A stretch of DNA of 64,000 nucleotides from LMUY01 sp965199095 (GCA_965199095.1 CBDAQM010000007.1:930001-994000); one strand, 5' to 3'; positions 44,764-55,882 are shown, numbered from the stretch's first letter. Made by a program: numbers and translations. Notes: generated from the letters alone by a model not told the origin.

Positions 44764-45648
44764 CTAGGAGGCGGGGGCGCTGCGGATTTGCTCGGCGGTG
44801 AGCGCGCCGCCGGGCACGCTGAAATCGGCGAGGATCTTCTGGTAGCTGCCGTCCTCCGCGGCGCTGGCCAATGCCAGCCGCAGCGCGTCCTGCAGCGGCT
44901 TGTTGGCCTTCGCCACGACGATGCCGGACGGCGTGACCAGCCCGGGCAGCATGCCCGTCGTCATCGCCAGCTTCGGGTTGCCCTTGGCGATGTAGGCGCC
45001 GACCGCCTGGTCGGTCAGGAAGCCATCGCCGCGGCCGTTGGCCAGCGCCAGGTAGGTGTCGGCGCTGTTCGGGAACAGCAGCGACGCGACCGCCGGCTGG
45101 CCCGCCTGCACGCAGTTGGCGGACAGCTTGTCCGCCACGCCCACCTGGGCGCTGCCCTGCGTCAGCACCAGGGTGTGGCCGCAGAGATGGTTCGCATCGA
45201 GGCCGGCGGGGGCGCCCTGCCGGACCAGCAGGCTGTAGCCGGAATTGTAGTAGTCGACGAAGGCCACCACGGCAGCCCGTTCCGCGGTGTGGCCGATCTG
45301 GTCCACGCCGATGTCGTAGCGGCCGCTGACCACGCCGGGGACGATGGCGGGGAATTTGATGTCCTCGAACTCGGCCTTGAGCCCCAGCTTGGCGGCGAGC
45401 AGGGTGGCCAGCCGGATGTCGATGCCGTCCGGCGCGCCGCCTGCCGCCGCATAGTCGAAGGGCGGCCATTGCAGCGAGGTCGCGACCTTCAGCACACCGG
45501 CCGACCGCGTCGCCTCCGGCAAGGCGGCCCTGGCCGCGCTGTCGACCGCCTGGGCGGACGCCACGCCGGCCTGGCTTGCCAGCAAGCACAGCCCGAGCAA
45601 GGCAGTGCGAAGGCATGAGCGGGTCAGCGTTGCGGCGTGGGTCGTCAT
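44764..45648 (-). CDS. Periplasmic amino-acid-type ABC binding protein
   Basis: A 294-residue binding protein of SBP family 3. Signal peptide about 1-33 (TALLGLCLLASQAGVASAQA). The mature protein has SLQWPPFDYAAAGGAPDGID and the hinge pattern FPAIVPGVVSGRYDIGVDQI. It is the first gene of the operon, after GGAAGGA. Ligand could be any small amino-acid-like or sulfonated compound; the downstream monooxygenase suggests it is oxidised after uptake. Confidence 0.88.
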   Translation of the reverse strand: MTTHAATLTRSCLRTALLGLCLLASQAGVASAQAVDSAARAALPEATRSAGVLKVATSLQWPPFDYAAAGGAPDGIDIRLATLLAAKLGLKAEFEDIKFPAIVPGVVSGRYDIGVDQIGHTAERAAVVAFVDYYNSGYSLLVRQGAPAGLDANHLCGHTLVLTQGSAQVGVADKLSANCVQAGQPAVASLLFPNSADTYLALANGRGDGFLTDQAVGAYIAKGNPKLAMTTGMLPGLVTPSGIVVAKANKPLQDALRLALASAAEDGSYQKILADFSVPGGALTAEQIRSAPAS

Positions 45649-45869
45649 GGGTGTCCTTCCGTGGGCGGCAAGTCTCTGCGTCGCAGCACAGTATGGGGAG
45701 AGCGGCGGCCAGGGCCAGCCCTCCGGGCCGTCGTTCAGCGCGTCGCGCTTGCCGGATATCTCCTCCCCCTGAGGCAGAGGGTTTATGAACACCAGGCGGC
45801 GACGGCGTGGCATGGGGCTTTTTGCCAAGCCGGGTTAGGGTGCCGCCGCAATCACCATCGAGGCGTCGC
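45649..45869. promoter_or_regulatory. Divergent region, ABC operon / dienelactone hydrolase
   Basis: A 221-base gap that must contain both promoters. A degenerate CCCCCTGAGGCAGAGGG stretch near 45764-45780 resembles a decayed hairpin repeat. No clear operator was found. Confidence 0.35.
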
Positions 45870-46727
45870 ATGAACGAACTTGCAGGGCTCACCCGCTTTC
45901 CGCTGCCCCGCCGGGGCTTCGTCATGAGCGGCCTCATCGGCGGCTTCACGCTGGCGACGACGCGGGTGGAGGCACAGGCGATCCAGACCGATACGGCCGG
46001 GCTGGAGGCGGGCGAGGTCAAGATCAGCTCCGGCGGGACCGAGCTGCCGGCCTATTACGCCCGCCCGCAAGGGACCGGGCCGTTCCCCACAATCCTGGTG
46101 GTCGAGGAAATCTTCGGCGTGCACGAGTATATCCGGGACATCTGCCGCCGGCTGGCCAAGCAGGGCTTCCTGGCCGTGGCGACCGAATACTACGCCCGGC
46201 TGGGGGAGTTGCAGGACATGACCAGCGCCATGCAGATCGACCAACAGATCATCAGCCGCGCGCCGGACGACCAGTTGATGGCCGACATGGATGCGACCGC
46301 CGCCTGGGCCGCCGCCAACCACGGCGACCCGGCCCGGCTGTCGATCATCGGCTTCTGCCGCGGCGGGCGGAACGTCTGGCTGTACGCCGCGCATAATCCC
46401 ACCCTGAAGGCGGCGGTGGCGTTCTACGGCCCCATGGGCGGCGCGCCTTCGCCGATCCAGCCGAAAGGCCCGTTGGACGTCGCCGGCCAGATCAAATGCG
46501 CTTTCCTGGGCCTGTACGCCGGCGCGAAGGACCCGAGCAGCAGCCCGGAGCAGATCAAGCAGGCCGAAGCCGAAGCCAAGTCCACCGGGCACGACGTGCA
46601 GATCGTCGTGTATCCGGATGCGGCGCACGGCTTCCATGCCGATTACCGCCCCAGCTACAACAAGGCGGACGCCGAGGATGCGTGGGGCCGGATGCTGGCC
46701 TGGCTGCGCGCCCACCACGCCGGCTGA
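45870..46727 (+). CDS. Exported dienelactone hydrolase family protein
   Basis: A 285-residue alpha/beta hydrolase with a probable Tat signal (LPRRGFVMSGLIGGFTLATT, residues 12-31). VVEEIFGVHEYIRDICRRLA is the oxyanion/Glu region of dienelactone hydrolases; the nucleophile is Cys in IIGFCRGGRN, Asp is in LYAGAKDPS, His in AAHGFHADY. Family role: hydrolysis of dienelactones or related esters; the export signal argues for a periplasmic substrate. Start ATG. Confidence 0.88.
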   Translation: MNELAGLTRFPLPRRGFVMSGLIGGFTLATTRVEAQAIQTDTAGLEAGEVKISSGGTELPAYYARPQGTGPFPTILVVEEIFGVHEYIRDICRRLAKQGFLAVATEYYARLGELQDMTSAMQIDQQIISRAPDDQLMADMDATAAWAAANHGDPARLSIIGFCRGGRNVWLYAAHNPTLKAAVAFYGPMGGAPSPIQPKGPLDVAGQIKCAFLGLYAGAKDPSSSPEQIKQAEAEAKSTGHDVQIVVYPDAAHGFHADYRPSYNKADAEDAWGRMLAWLRAHHAG

Positions 46728-46764
46728 GCCAACCGGTTGCAAGGCGCGCCGGCACTATCCTGCG

Positions 46765-47166
46765 TCACTGGTTGCCGCAGGACAGGTCGCCCTCGGTGCA
46801 GTTCGCCTGCGCCGCAAGCCGTTCGGTTTGTTCCCGCGTCAGGCCCTCCAGGCACTGCGACAGCAGGAACGGGTGGACGCTGCCATCGCTGGTGCCGAGC
46901 GTCTCGAACTTGCACTCGGCATCGCGGTAGGCAACCCAGGACCGCTGCGCCGCCTGCAACGCGCCGCGGCCGGCGGCGCTGACCTTGGCGAGCAGCGCGG
47001 CATAGGCGGCGTTCAGCGCCTTGTCGGCCGTCCGGTACTGCGCGTCGGCGCAGGCGTTCATCGCGCCCTGCGTCGGTTGGGCGCCGCAATCCGCCGCGGC
47101 GAACGCCGGGGTGGCCAACAGCATCGACAGCACAAACGTGACAGTCCGCATCGCCGTCTTCCGCAT
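46765..47166 (-). CDS. LprI-like lysozyme-inhibitor family protein (DUF1311)
   Basis: A 133-residue exported protein: signal peptide about 1-23, then Cys-rich mature region with AAQRSWVAYRDAECKFE, the DUF1311/LprI motif. Members include lysozyme inhibitors but many have no known target. ATG at 47166 or 47151; both have a plausible ribosome site. Confidence 0.8.
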   Translation of the reverse strand: MRKTAMRTVTFVLSMLLATPAFAAADCGAQPTQGAMNACADAQYRTADKALNAAYAALLAKVSAAGRGALQAAQRSWVAYRDAECKFETLGTSDGSVHPFLLSQCLEGLTREQTERLAAQANCTEGDLSCGNQ

Positions 47167-47319
47167 GGATCGGGCGTCCTTCTACGGCAGCCCGGCGTCG
47201 CGCGCCACGTTTTGCCCGCCGCCCTGCGGCAAGACGGAACTTACCATTTGTTGGCGGCGTAAGCTCGACGGCGGCGTTGGGCCGATCGACCCGCGCCGCC
47301 CTACCTCAAGGATGCCATC

Positions 47320-48315
47320 ATGCCGAACATCGTCGTCGTCACCGGGGCGAGCGCTGGAGTGGGCCGCGCGACGGTCGAGGAGTTCGCCCGTCACGGCTAT
47401 GACGTGGCGTTGCTGGCGCGCGACCCGGAGCGGCTGGAACGGGCGGCGGCGTCGCTCCGCACGACGTACGGCGTCCGCGCCCTCGCGATCCCGACGGACG
47501 TAGCCGACGCCGCGGCGGTGGAGGCGGCGGCCACCCGGGTCGAGCAGGAGCTCGGGCCGATCGACGTCTGGGTGAACGTGGCGATGGCGACGGTGTTCGC
47601 CCCCGTGTCGAAGCTGACGGCGGCCGAGGTGGAGCGGGGCACGCGGGTCACCTATCTGGGCCAAGTGCACGGCATGATGGCGGCGCTCGCGCGGATGCGC
47701 ACCCGCGACCGCGGCACGATCGTCAACGTGGGCTCGGCGCTGGCCTATCGCTCGGTGCCGCTGCAATCGATCTATTGCGGCGCCAAGGCCGCCATCCGCG
47801 GCTTCACCGACGCCCTGCGGTCGGAGATCATCCATGACAAGCTCGCCGTGCATCTGACCACGGTCGACCTCCCGGCGGTCAACACGCCGCAATTCGATTG
47901 GGCGCTGAACAAGATGGGCAAGAAGGCCAAGCCGGTGGCGCCGATCTTCGAGCCGGAGGTGCCGGCGCGCGCGATCTTCTTCGCCGCCACGCACAAGCGC
48001 CGCGAGATCTGGCTCGGCTTTCCGACCGTCAAGGCGATCCTCGGCAACCGCATCGCACCCGGCTGGATCGACCGATACCTGGCCACCGCGGGGTATACCG
48101 GCCAGCTCACCGACGAGGCGCTGCCGGAACACGCCCCGGCGAACCTGTTCGAGCCCGTGCCCGGCGATTACGGCGCGCATGGCCGGTTCGACACGACGTC
48201 GCGGTCAGCAAGCTGGGAGATGTTCACCGACCGGCATCGCACCGCCTTCTGGGCCGTCGCCGCGCTCGGACTGGTGGCCGGTGTCCACCAGGTCGCCAAG
48301 CGGCTTAAAATTTGA
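47320..48315 (+). CDS. Short-chain dehydrogenase/reductase with C-terminal membrane helix
   Basis: A 331-residue SDR: TGASAGVGRATVEEF binds NAD(P), and YCGAKAAIRGFTDALRSE carries the catalytic Tyr-x3-Lys. It is longer than classical 250-residue SDRs. The C-terminal extension ends in a hydrophobic helix (TAFWAVAALGLVAGVHQVAK) that may anchor the enzyme to the membrane. Substrate unknown. ATG start. Confidence 0.88.
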   Translation: MPNIVVVTGASAGVGRATVEEFARHGYDVALLARDPERLERAAASLRTTYGVRALAIPTDVADAAAVEAAATRVEQELGPIDVWVNVAMATVFAPVSKLTAAEVERGTRVTYLGQVHGMMAALARMRTRDRGTIVNVGSALAYRSVPLQSIYCGAKAAIRGFTDALRSEIIHDKLAVHLTTVDLPAVNTPQFDWALNKMGKKAKPVAPIFEPEVPARAIFFAATHKRREIWLGFPTVKAILGNRIAPGWIDRYLATAGYTGQLTDEALPEHAPANLFEPVPGDYGAHGRFDTTSRSASWEMFTDRHRTAFWAVAALGLVAGVHQVAKRLKI

Positions 48316-48373
48316 CTGGATGGTTGTGTCGATGGGTGCGTTCTTTCCCTCTGGGCAGGGCCACCCTCCCCGA

Positions 48374-48397
48374 CCCTCTCCCGTCGGCGGGAGAGGG
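48374..48397. repeat. CCCTCTCCC/GGGAGAGGG hairpin repeat
   Basis: A 9-bp stem with a 6-base loop, between the SDR and the M3 peptidase (convergent). Preceded by a decayed CCCTCTGGGCAGGG element at 48347-48360. Same family as the other copies. Confidence 0.6.
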
Positions 48398-48439
48398 AGA
48401 GTGCCATAAGCGCCCAACAATCCCGCCCCTGACGCCGGT

Positions 48440-50467
48440 TCAGGCCGCGATCAACGCGCGGCTGCGCAGCAGGGCGGCGGTGCTGGGCGGACGGCCGCGG
48501 AACGCGACGTAAAGCTGCATTGGATCGCGCGTGTCCCCGGCGCTGAGCAACGTGCGCAGCCGCGCCGCAATGGCCGGGTCGAACGGGTCTCCGGCCTCGG
48601 TGAACGCCTCGAACCCGTCGGCGTCCAGCACCTCCGCCCATAGATAGGAGTAGTAGCCGGCTGCGTAGCCGCCGCCCGCGAACAGATGCTGGAAATGCGC
48701 CGGCCGGTGCCGCAGCCCGATCTCCGCCGGCATGCCGATCCGCGCCAGGGTCTCCGCCTCGAACGCCTCGACCGCGATCGTCTCCGGCGCCGGGTGGCTG
48801 TGCAGCGCCATGTCGATCAGCGCGGAGGAGGCATATTCGACGGTGGCGAAGCCCTGGTTGAACCCCTGTGCCGCAAGCAGGCGGGTGATGAGCGCGTCCG
48901 GGATCGGCGCGCCCGTCTCGCAATGCCGCGCATAGCGGCGCAGCGTGTCCGGCAGCTCGGCCCAGTGCTCGTAGATCTGCGACGGCAGCTCCACGAAGTC
49001 CCGCCGCACTGAGGTGCCGGATTGGCCGGGATAGCGCACCTGGCTGAGCAGGCCGTGCAGGGCGTGGCCGAACTCGTGGAACAAGGTCGTTGCGTCGTCG
49101 AAGCTGAGCAGCGTCGGCGTGGACCGGGCGAAGTTGTTGTTGTTCACGATGATCGGGGAGACGGGTTCGTCCAGCGCCTCCTGGTCGCGGTAGCTGCTCA
49201 TCCACGCGCCGGAGCGTTTGTCGGCGCGGGCGAAGGGGTCGGCGAGGAACACGCCGACATGCCCGGCGGCGTCGCGCACCTCATAGGCCTGCACGTCCGG
49301 ATGGTAGGCCGGCATGTCCGGGCGCGGCGTGAAGCTGAGGCCGAACAAGCGCGTGGCGGTGTCGAAGGCGGCCTGCTGGATCGCTTCCAGCACGAAATAC
49401 GGCTTCATCTCCGCCTCATCGAGCGCGTAATCGGCGCGGCGCACCTTCTCCGCGTAGAACCGCCAGTCCCACGGGGCGAGCGCGCCGTTGAAGCCCTCCG
49501 CCTGGGCAACCGCCAGCAGCCGGTCCCGCTCGAGCCCGGCCTTGTGCTTTGCCGGCTCCCACACTTCGGCCAGCAGGCTTTGCACCGCCTCGGGCGTGCC
49601 GGCCATGGTGTCGGCCAGGCGGAACGCGGCGAAGCTGGGATAGCCCAGCAGCTTGGCCCGCTCGGCGCGCAGGGCCAGGATCTCCGGGATCAGCCCGCGG
49701 TTGTCATGCTCGCCCGGGTGCATGCCGCGGGCGATCCAGGCCTGGTAGGCCGTCTGCCGCAGGTCGCGCCGGGCGGAGAAGGTGAGGAACGGCTCAATCA
49801 GCGAGCGGGACAGCGTGATGGCATAGCCCGGCAGCCCGCGCTCCGCCGCCGCCTGCGCCGCGCCGGCCCGCACGAAGTCCGGCAGGCCGTCCAGGTCCGG
49901 CTCGCCCAACGGCAGGTGCCAGGATTTTTCGTCGTGCAGGACGTTCTGCCCGAAGGCGGTGTGCAGCACGGCGAGGCGCTGCGAAATCGCAGCCATGCGG
50001 GCCTTCGCCGCCGGGTCCAGGGCTGCGCCGCTGCGGACGAACCCGAGATGCGTCCGCTCCAGCAGGCGGCGCTGGTCCTCCGCCAGGTCGAGCGTGTCGC
50101 GTTGCCGGTGCAGCGCATCCACCCGCGCGAACACCGCCGGGTCCAGCGCAACCTGCGTGCTGTGTTGGGCCAGTTTGGGCGACATCTCCCGGTCCAGCGC
50201 CTCCAGGGCGGCGCCGCCCTGGCTGACCACCAGGTTGGAGAAGACGTTGCTGACGCGGCTCAGCACCCGGCCGCTGCGTTGCAGCGCCTCGACCGTGTTG
50301 GCGAAGCTAGGGGGCGCCGGGTCGGCGCCGATGGCGGCGATTTCCGCCAGATGGGCCGCCATCGCGGTCGTGAAGGCGGGCGCGAAATGCTCCGGCCGGA
50401 TTTGGTCGAAGGGTGGCACGCCGCACGGAGTCGTCCATGGCGTGAGCAGGGGATTGGCGTCGGTCAT
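48440..50467 (-). CDS. M3 family oligopeptidase (Dcp/PrlC type)
   Basis: A 675-residue zinc metallopeptidase. TTLFHEFGHALHGLLSQV contains the HEFGH zinc motif with the third ligand expected about 25-30 residues on (YEHWAELPD). The N-terminal helical region and SGTSVRRDFVELPSQIYEHW are typical of oligopeptidase A and Dcp. It degrades short peptides in the cytoplasm. Start is ATG 50467 (MTDANPLL); earlier codons are in frame but look non-coding. Confidence 0.92.
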   Translation of the reverse strand: MTDANPLLTPWTTPCGVPPFDQIRPEHFAPAFTTAMAAHLAEIAAIGADPAPPSFANTVEALQRSGRVLSRVSNVFSNLVVSQGGAALEALDREMSPKLAQHSTQVALDPAVFARVDALHRQRDTLDLAEDQRRLLERTHLGFVRSGAALDPAAKARMAAISQRLAVLHTAFGQNVLHDEKSWHLPLGEPDLDGLPDFVRAGAAQAAAERGLPGYAITLSRSLIEPFLTFSARRDLRQTAYQAWIARGMHPGEHDNRGLIPEILALRAERAKLLGYPSFAAFRLADTMAGTPEAVQSLLAEVWEPAKHKAGLERDRLLAVAQAEGFNGALAPWDWRFYAEKVRRADYALDEAEMKPYFVLEAIQQAAFDTATRLFGLSFTPRPDMPAYHPDVQAYEVRDAAGHVGVFLADPFARADKRSGAWMSSYRDQEALDEPVSPIIVNNNNFARSTPTLLSFDDATTLFHEFGHALHGLLSQVRYPGQSGTSVRRDFVELPSQIYEHWAELPDTLRRYARHCETGAPIPDALITRLLAAQGFNQGFATVEYASSALIDMALHSHPAPETIAVEAFEAETLARIGMPAEIGLRHRPAHFQHLFAGGGYAAGYYSYLWAEVLDADGFEAFTEAGDPFDPAIAARLRTLLSAGDTRDPMQLYVAFRGRPPSTAALLRSRALIAA

Positions 50468-50606
50468 GCCACAGGGTTCCGGTTGAACATGGCGCAGGAT
50501 GTGGGCTGTGCAGCAAACCATGTCGAGGCACTTGGTTTTCGCTGAAGTTTCTTATGCCGAACTAACAAATGACAGCGTATCAGAATGCCTTCTGGTGTGT
50601 TATGTC

Positions 50607-50622
50607 ACTTAGCGCGCTAAGT
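50607..50622. promoter_or_regulatory. Perfect 16-bp palindrome ACTTAGCGCGCTAAGT
   Basis: Perfect inverted repeat 53 bases before the small gene at 50675. A relative, GCGCTAAGCGC, lies at 50913-50923, 71 bases before the OhrR-like gene; both contain CGCGCTAAG. Possible binding sites of the OhrR-like regulator; this is a guess from position. Confidence 0.4.
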
Positions 50623-50674
50623 TGATCGACGACACGTTGACGACATCGCGCTTGAAAAAAAGAGGCGAACGTCC

Positions 50675-50899
50675 GTGATCCAACATCTTGGTTTAGCCCT
50701 TGTCCACGAACCAACGGACTACAAGCGAGCTTTGATTCTGGCTCAGATGGCGCATGACGAGGGTCGCATGGACGATGCCGAGAGCCTGGTCAGCATCGTC
50801 TACGACCTGATCGACGCCATGACGTGGCCTGGCTTAGGCGCGGAAAACGCGGCGTCAGACACCTGCCAGAACCCTGGCAGCTTCAGGCCGGTTCTCTGA
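50675..50899 (+). CDS. Hypothetical small protein
   Basis: A 74-residue GTG-started frame with AGAGG nine bases upstream. The first 50 residues look like a helical, tetratricopeptide-like pair (DYKRALILAQMAHDEGRMDD, then AESLVSIVYDLIDAM). The tail is less ordered. It lies in A+T-richer DNA between the peptidase and OhrR-like genes. No family recognised. Confidence 0.4.
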   Translation: MIQHLGLALVHEPTDYKRALILAQMAHDEGRMDDAESLVSIVYDLIDAMTWPGLGAENAASDTCQNPGSFRPVL

Positions 50900-50912
50900 G
50901 GCCAATTTTTAC

Positions 50913-50923
50913 GCGCTAAGCGC
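50913..50923. promoter_or_regulatory. Inverted repeat GCGCT-A-AGCGC upstream of the OhrR-like gene
   Basis: A 5-bp perfect inverted repeat around a single central A, sharing CGCGCTAAG with the palindrome at 50607-50622. Its distance of 71 bases from the regulator start fits an autoregulatory operator. Confidence 0.35.
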
Positions 50924-50994
50924 ATTTTGGTTGTTAGAGCCAGAGCAACTGTTTGATGATCGTAACGTCGGCCCAAGTGGCTGAAGGACATAAT

Positions 50995-51432
50995 ATGGCC
51001 GAGACCTTCCCGCTGCGTCTGGAAGAACAAATTTGCTTTAATCTGTATGCCGCAACCAATGCGATCACCCATCGATACAAGCGGTATCTCGACAAGCTTG
51101 ACCTTACTTTTCCGCAATATTTGGTGTTGCTCGCCTTGCGGGGGCAACCTGGCCTCACCTCAGGTGAACTCGCCCGGGCGCTGCGTTTAGACGCCGGGTC
51201 GCTATCGCCCATCTTGAAGCGACTGACCGAAGCCGGGCTGATCAGCCGGGTGCGGCACAGCGAGGACAATCGCATCATCTACAGTGAGCTCACACAAGCC
51301 GGCCTGGCGTTGGGAGATGACATGATCAAGGCGCAGGCGTCTGTGCAATGCGGGATCGACCTGGATGCGGATGAGCAGGCAACGCTCCGCGGCACGCTCC
51401 AACACATCACAGACACCCTGATGACGTCCTGA
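50995..51432 (+). CDS. MarR-family regulator, OhrR-like
   Basis: A 145-residue winged-helix regulator. Near the N-terminus it has RLEEQICFNLYAATNA, with Cys14 at the place of the reactive Cys of OhrR, followed by the OhrR-like block LDKLDLTFPQYLVLLAL, which supplies the Tyr partners of the sensing thiol. Start ATG with GAAGGA eight bases upstream. OhrR represses the organic-hydroperoxide reductase ohr; no ohr gene is nearby, so its target is elsewhere or it has been reassigned. Confidence 0.85.
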   Translation: MAETFPLRLEEQICFNLYAATNAITHRYKRYLDKLDLTFPQYLVLLALRGQPGLTSGELARALRLDAGSLSPILKRLTEAGLISRVRHSEDNRIIYSELTQAGLALGDDMIKAQASVQCGIDLDADEQATLRGTLQHITDTLMTS

Positions 51433-51470
51433 ATGCGCCGCGGAGAGCGGCAGCGTAAGAAGGACCGCCG

Positions 51471-51710
51471 GTGACCACTCCGTTGATTCAGAAGCTGAAG
51501 GTGTTCGGTCCGCTTCCCGACGATGACAAGCGTCTTCTGGACGACATCACTCGTTACCCCCGGAGTTCTTGTGCGATTGCAGCCTGCACTTGCAGAACAC
51601 GGTCGATATGCGTCGCCCGTCGGCCATTGCAGAAGCCGGAGCATGACGCCGCCGGGGGGTGGTCAGCGAGGGCTTGCGGTGGGAGTATCGTCAAACTGAC
51701 GACACCCTAG
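51471..51710 (+). pseudogene. Crp/Fnr-type regulator N-terminal remnant
   Basis: The first about 30 codons (TTPLIQKLKVFGPLPDDDK, then RLLDDITRYPR) read like the start of a cyclic-nucleotide-binding-domain regulator. After that the frame becomes Cys/Arg-rich nonsense and stops; no HTH is found in any frame before nadE. Interpretation as a decayed gene is an inference from the N-terminal pattern. Confidence 0.35.
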
Positions 51711-51758
51711 ACGCGGGGTCGCCCGCAGGGGAACCGCCGCGTCAAGGCAGGAGGGGCC

Positions 51759-53810
<2,052 letters not shown>

Positions 53811-53829
53811 CCCGAAGGACCATGCCCGC

Positions 53830-55089
53830 ATGCGCATCGAGGTGATCTGCACCGGGGACGAAGTGCTCACCGGCAAGATTGTCAACACGAACTTCAGCTA
53901 CATGAGCCAGAAGCTGGCGGATTACGGCCTGTCCGTCCGGTGGGAGACGACGGTCGGCGACGACCGTGCCGATTTGCTGGCCGCCTTCCTGCACGCCGCC
54001 GGGCGGGCGGATGCGGTGATCGTGAATGGCGGCCTGGGGCCGACCGTGGACGATTTGTCGCAGGAGGTCGCCGCCCAAGCGGCCGGCGTCGGGCTGGTGC
54101 TGAACGAGGCGTGGCTCGCCACGATGGAGAGCTTTTTTGCCCGGCGCAGCCGCGTCATGCCCCCCAACAACCGCAAGCAGGCGATGCTGCCCGCCACGGC
54201 GGAGGTGTTGGACAATCCGGTCGGCACGGCCTGCGGGTTCGCCGTCGATATCGGGCTGGCGCGGTTCTTCTTCACGCCGGGCGTGCCGCGTGAGTTGCGC
54301 CGCATGATGGAGGAGCAGGTGCTGCCGCGCCTGCTGGCCCGCAGCGGCGAACCGAGTGCGATCTACCTGAAGCGGTTCCACTCCTACGGCTTAGGCGAAT
54401 CCCATGTCGATTCGCTGCTTGCCGGCGTGGAGACGCTGGTGCCGGACGGCAGCGTGAAGCTGGGGTTCCGCGCGCACTACCCGCAATTGGAAACGAAGCT
54501 GACGGTGCGCGGCGCGGACCGGGCGGAGATCGACCGCAAGCTGGCGCCCGTGCAGGCGGAGGTTCGCAGCCGGCTCGGCAATTTCATCCTCGGCGAGGAT
54601 GACCAGACGCTGGAAGGCGTGGTGCTGGAGGCGTTGGCCCGCCGCGGCGGTTCGCTGTCGGTCCTGGAGACCTTCACCGGCGGCCAGGTGGCGGCCCGCA
54701 TCGCGCCGCTGCCCGGCGCGGAGGCGGTGTTCCGCCTCGGCTTGGTCGCGCGTGACGTGGCCCAGATCGAAGCCATGCTGGGTGTGGCGTCGGGGTCGGT
54801 GTCCGTGGCGATGGCCGAAGCGGCGGCCCAGGCGCTGCGCCGGCAATCCGGCGCGACGCACGCCTTGGCGGTCTTGATCGATTTGGACGAGGGAGACGAC
54901 CGGATCGATTTCGGCGGCGCCATCTGCCTCGCGATCGCCGACGAGGCTGCGGTGGTGTCCCGCCAGTCCCGCGTTGTTGGTGGCCGCGAGTGGGTGCGGC
55001 TGGGCGCGGTCGAGCTGGCGCTCGACTGTCTCCGCCGGCATCTGCAGGGCTTGCCCGTGACGGAGCGGACGGATTTCGAGAAAGCATGA
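53830..55089 (+). CDS. CinA-family protein with degenerate C-terminal domain
   Basis: A 419-residue protein. The N-terminal part (1-250) is a good COG1058 domain: RIEVICTGDEVLTGKIVNTN, and VIVNGGLGPTVDDLSQEVAA, then FFTPGVPREL. The C-terminal nicotinamide-nucleotide amidase (PncC) domain reads VLETFTGGQVAARIAPLPGA where active members have ESCTGG or ESLTGG: the catalytic Ser is Thr, and the later TGIAGPGG loop is missing. It is adjacent to nadE, in keeping with an NAD-salvage or pyridine-nucleotide repair role, but amidase activity is doubtful. ATG start. Confidence 0.85.
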   Translation: MRIEVICTGDEVLTGKIVNTNFSYMSQKLADYGLSVRWETTVGDDRADLLAAFLHAAGRADAVIVNGGLGPTVDDLSQEVAAQAAGVGLVLNEAWLATMESFFARRSRVMPPNNRKQAMLPATAEVLDNPVGTACGFAVDIGLARFFFTPGVPRELRRMMEEQVLPRLLARSGEPSAIYLKRFHSYGLGESHVDSLLAGVETLVPDGSVKLGFRAHYPQLETKLTVRGADRAEIDRKLAPVQAEVRSRLGNFILGEDDQTLEGVVLEALARRGGSLSVLETFTGGQVAARIAPLPGAEAVFRLGLVARDVAQIEAMLGVASGSVSVAMAEAAAQALRRQSGATHALAVLIDLDEGDDRIDFGGAICLAIADEAAVVSRQSRVVGGREWVRLGAVELALDCLRRHLQGLPVTERTDFEKA

Positions 55090-55120
55090 CCAGCAAGGCT
55101 GGCGTCCAGAAGACGCCGTG

Positions 55121-55882
55121 CTATGCCGCCATGCTCACTCGATACGGCGGATTTCGCCCCATTTGGATCAAACTGGCTAAATAGAACGCCCGGTAGCGCT
55201 CCGAAACGAGATGAAGAGTCTCCAACTTCAAGAACGCGTTGTGAATGCTGCGCGTCAGACGGGAGGCCGTGTCCCATGGGGAGAAATAATGATTGGCGAT
55301 CAAGATCAATCCACCAGGGGCTAGGAGCGCTGAGAGCCGTTCCGTCAGAACAGCGAGCGCGTTTTCGTCTGTCTTGTCCAAGTAATACAGCGTGTCCGTT
55401 ATGACCACCAGATCATACAGGCCGTCCATTTCGGTTGGAAGGGAAGTTACGTCACCCTGCCTGTATTCAACATTGCTGAGCAAGCCGCGTGACGAAGTGG
55501 CCAAGTCTACGGCTGCCTGGGCGACATCAAGCCCAAGGACATGGTCTGAATGCGGGGAGAGCAAGCGGGTGAGCATGCCAAGTCCGCTTCCAAGATCAAG
55601 CACCCGGGAATACCGCCGGCCAGCAGGCAACAGGGACAACACGGCCTCACACTTGCGCCTTTGGTAGTGGAAGCGCGGATCGTCGGATCCCCATGGGTCC
55701 GGTGAGTGTGTGTAAGCCGTTTCAAAGGCAGCGCGCGCGCCGTTGCCGCGTCGCGCCAGACCTATGGCGGCGTCCGTGCGGCCGCTTCGCAAGAACAGCG
55801 AGATATCGCGAGGTCGCACGGCAAAGGGCGCGCGGACTGCAATCGAGAGGACGATAAAAAGCTGATTGATAAGCGATGGCAT
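55121..55882 (-). CDS. SAM-dependent methyltransferase, NodS-like
   Basis: A 253-residue class I methyltransferase. After a hydrophobic/basic N-terminal stretch, HSPDPWGSDDPRFHYQRRK and VLDLGSGLGMLTRLLSPHSD (SAM-binding motif I) are followed by VLGLDVAQAAVDLA and LVVITDTLYYLD. The pattern is that of the NodS-like family (PF05401), which N-methylates chito-oligosaccharide or other amines. Its base composition is visibly less GC-rich than its neighbours, which suggests acquisition. Start at ATG 55882. Confidence 0.75.
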   Translation of the reverse strand: MPSLINQLFIVLSIAVRAPFAVRPRDISLFLRSGRTDAAIGLARRGNGARAAFETAYTHSPDPWGSDDPRFHYQRRKCEAVLSLLPAGRRYSRVLDLGSGLGMLTRLLSPHSDHVLGLDVAQAAVDLATSSRGLLSNVEYRQGDVTSLPTEMDGLYDLVVITDTLYYLDKTDENALAVLTERLSALLAPGGLILIANHYFSPWDTASRLTRSIHNAFLKLETLHLVSERYRAFYLASLIQMGRNPPYRVSMAA

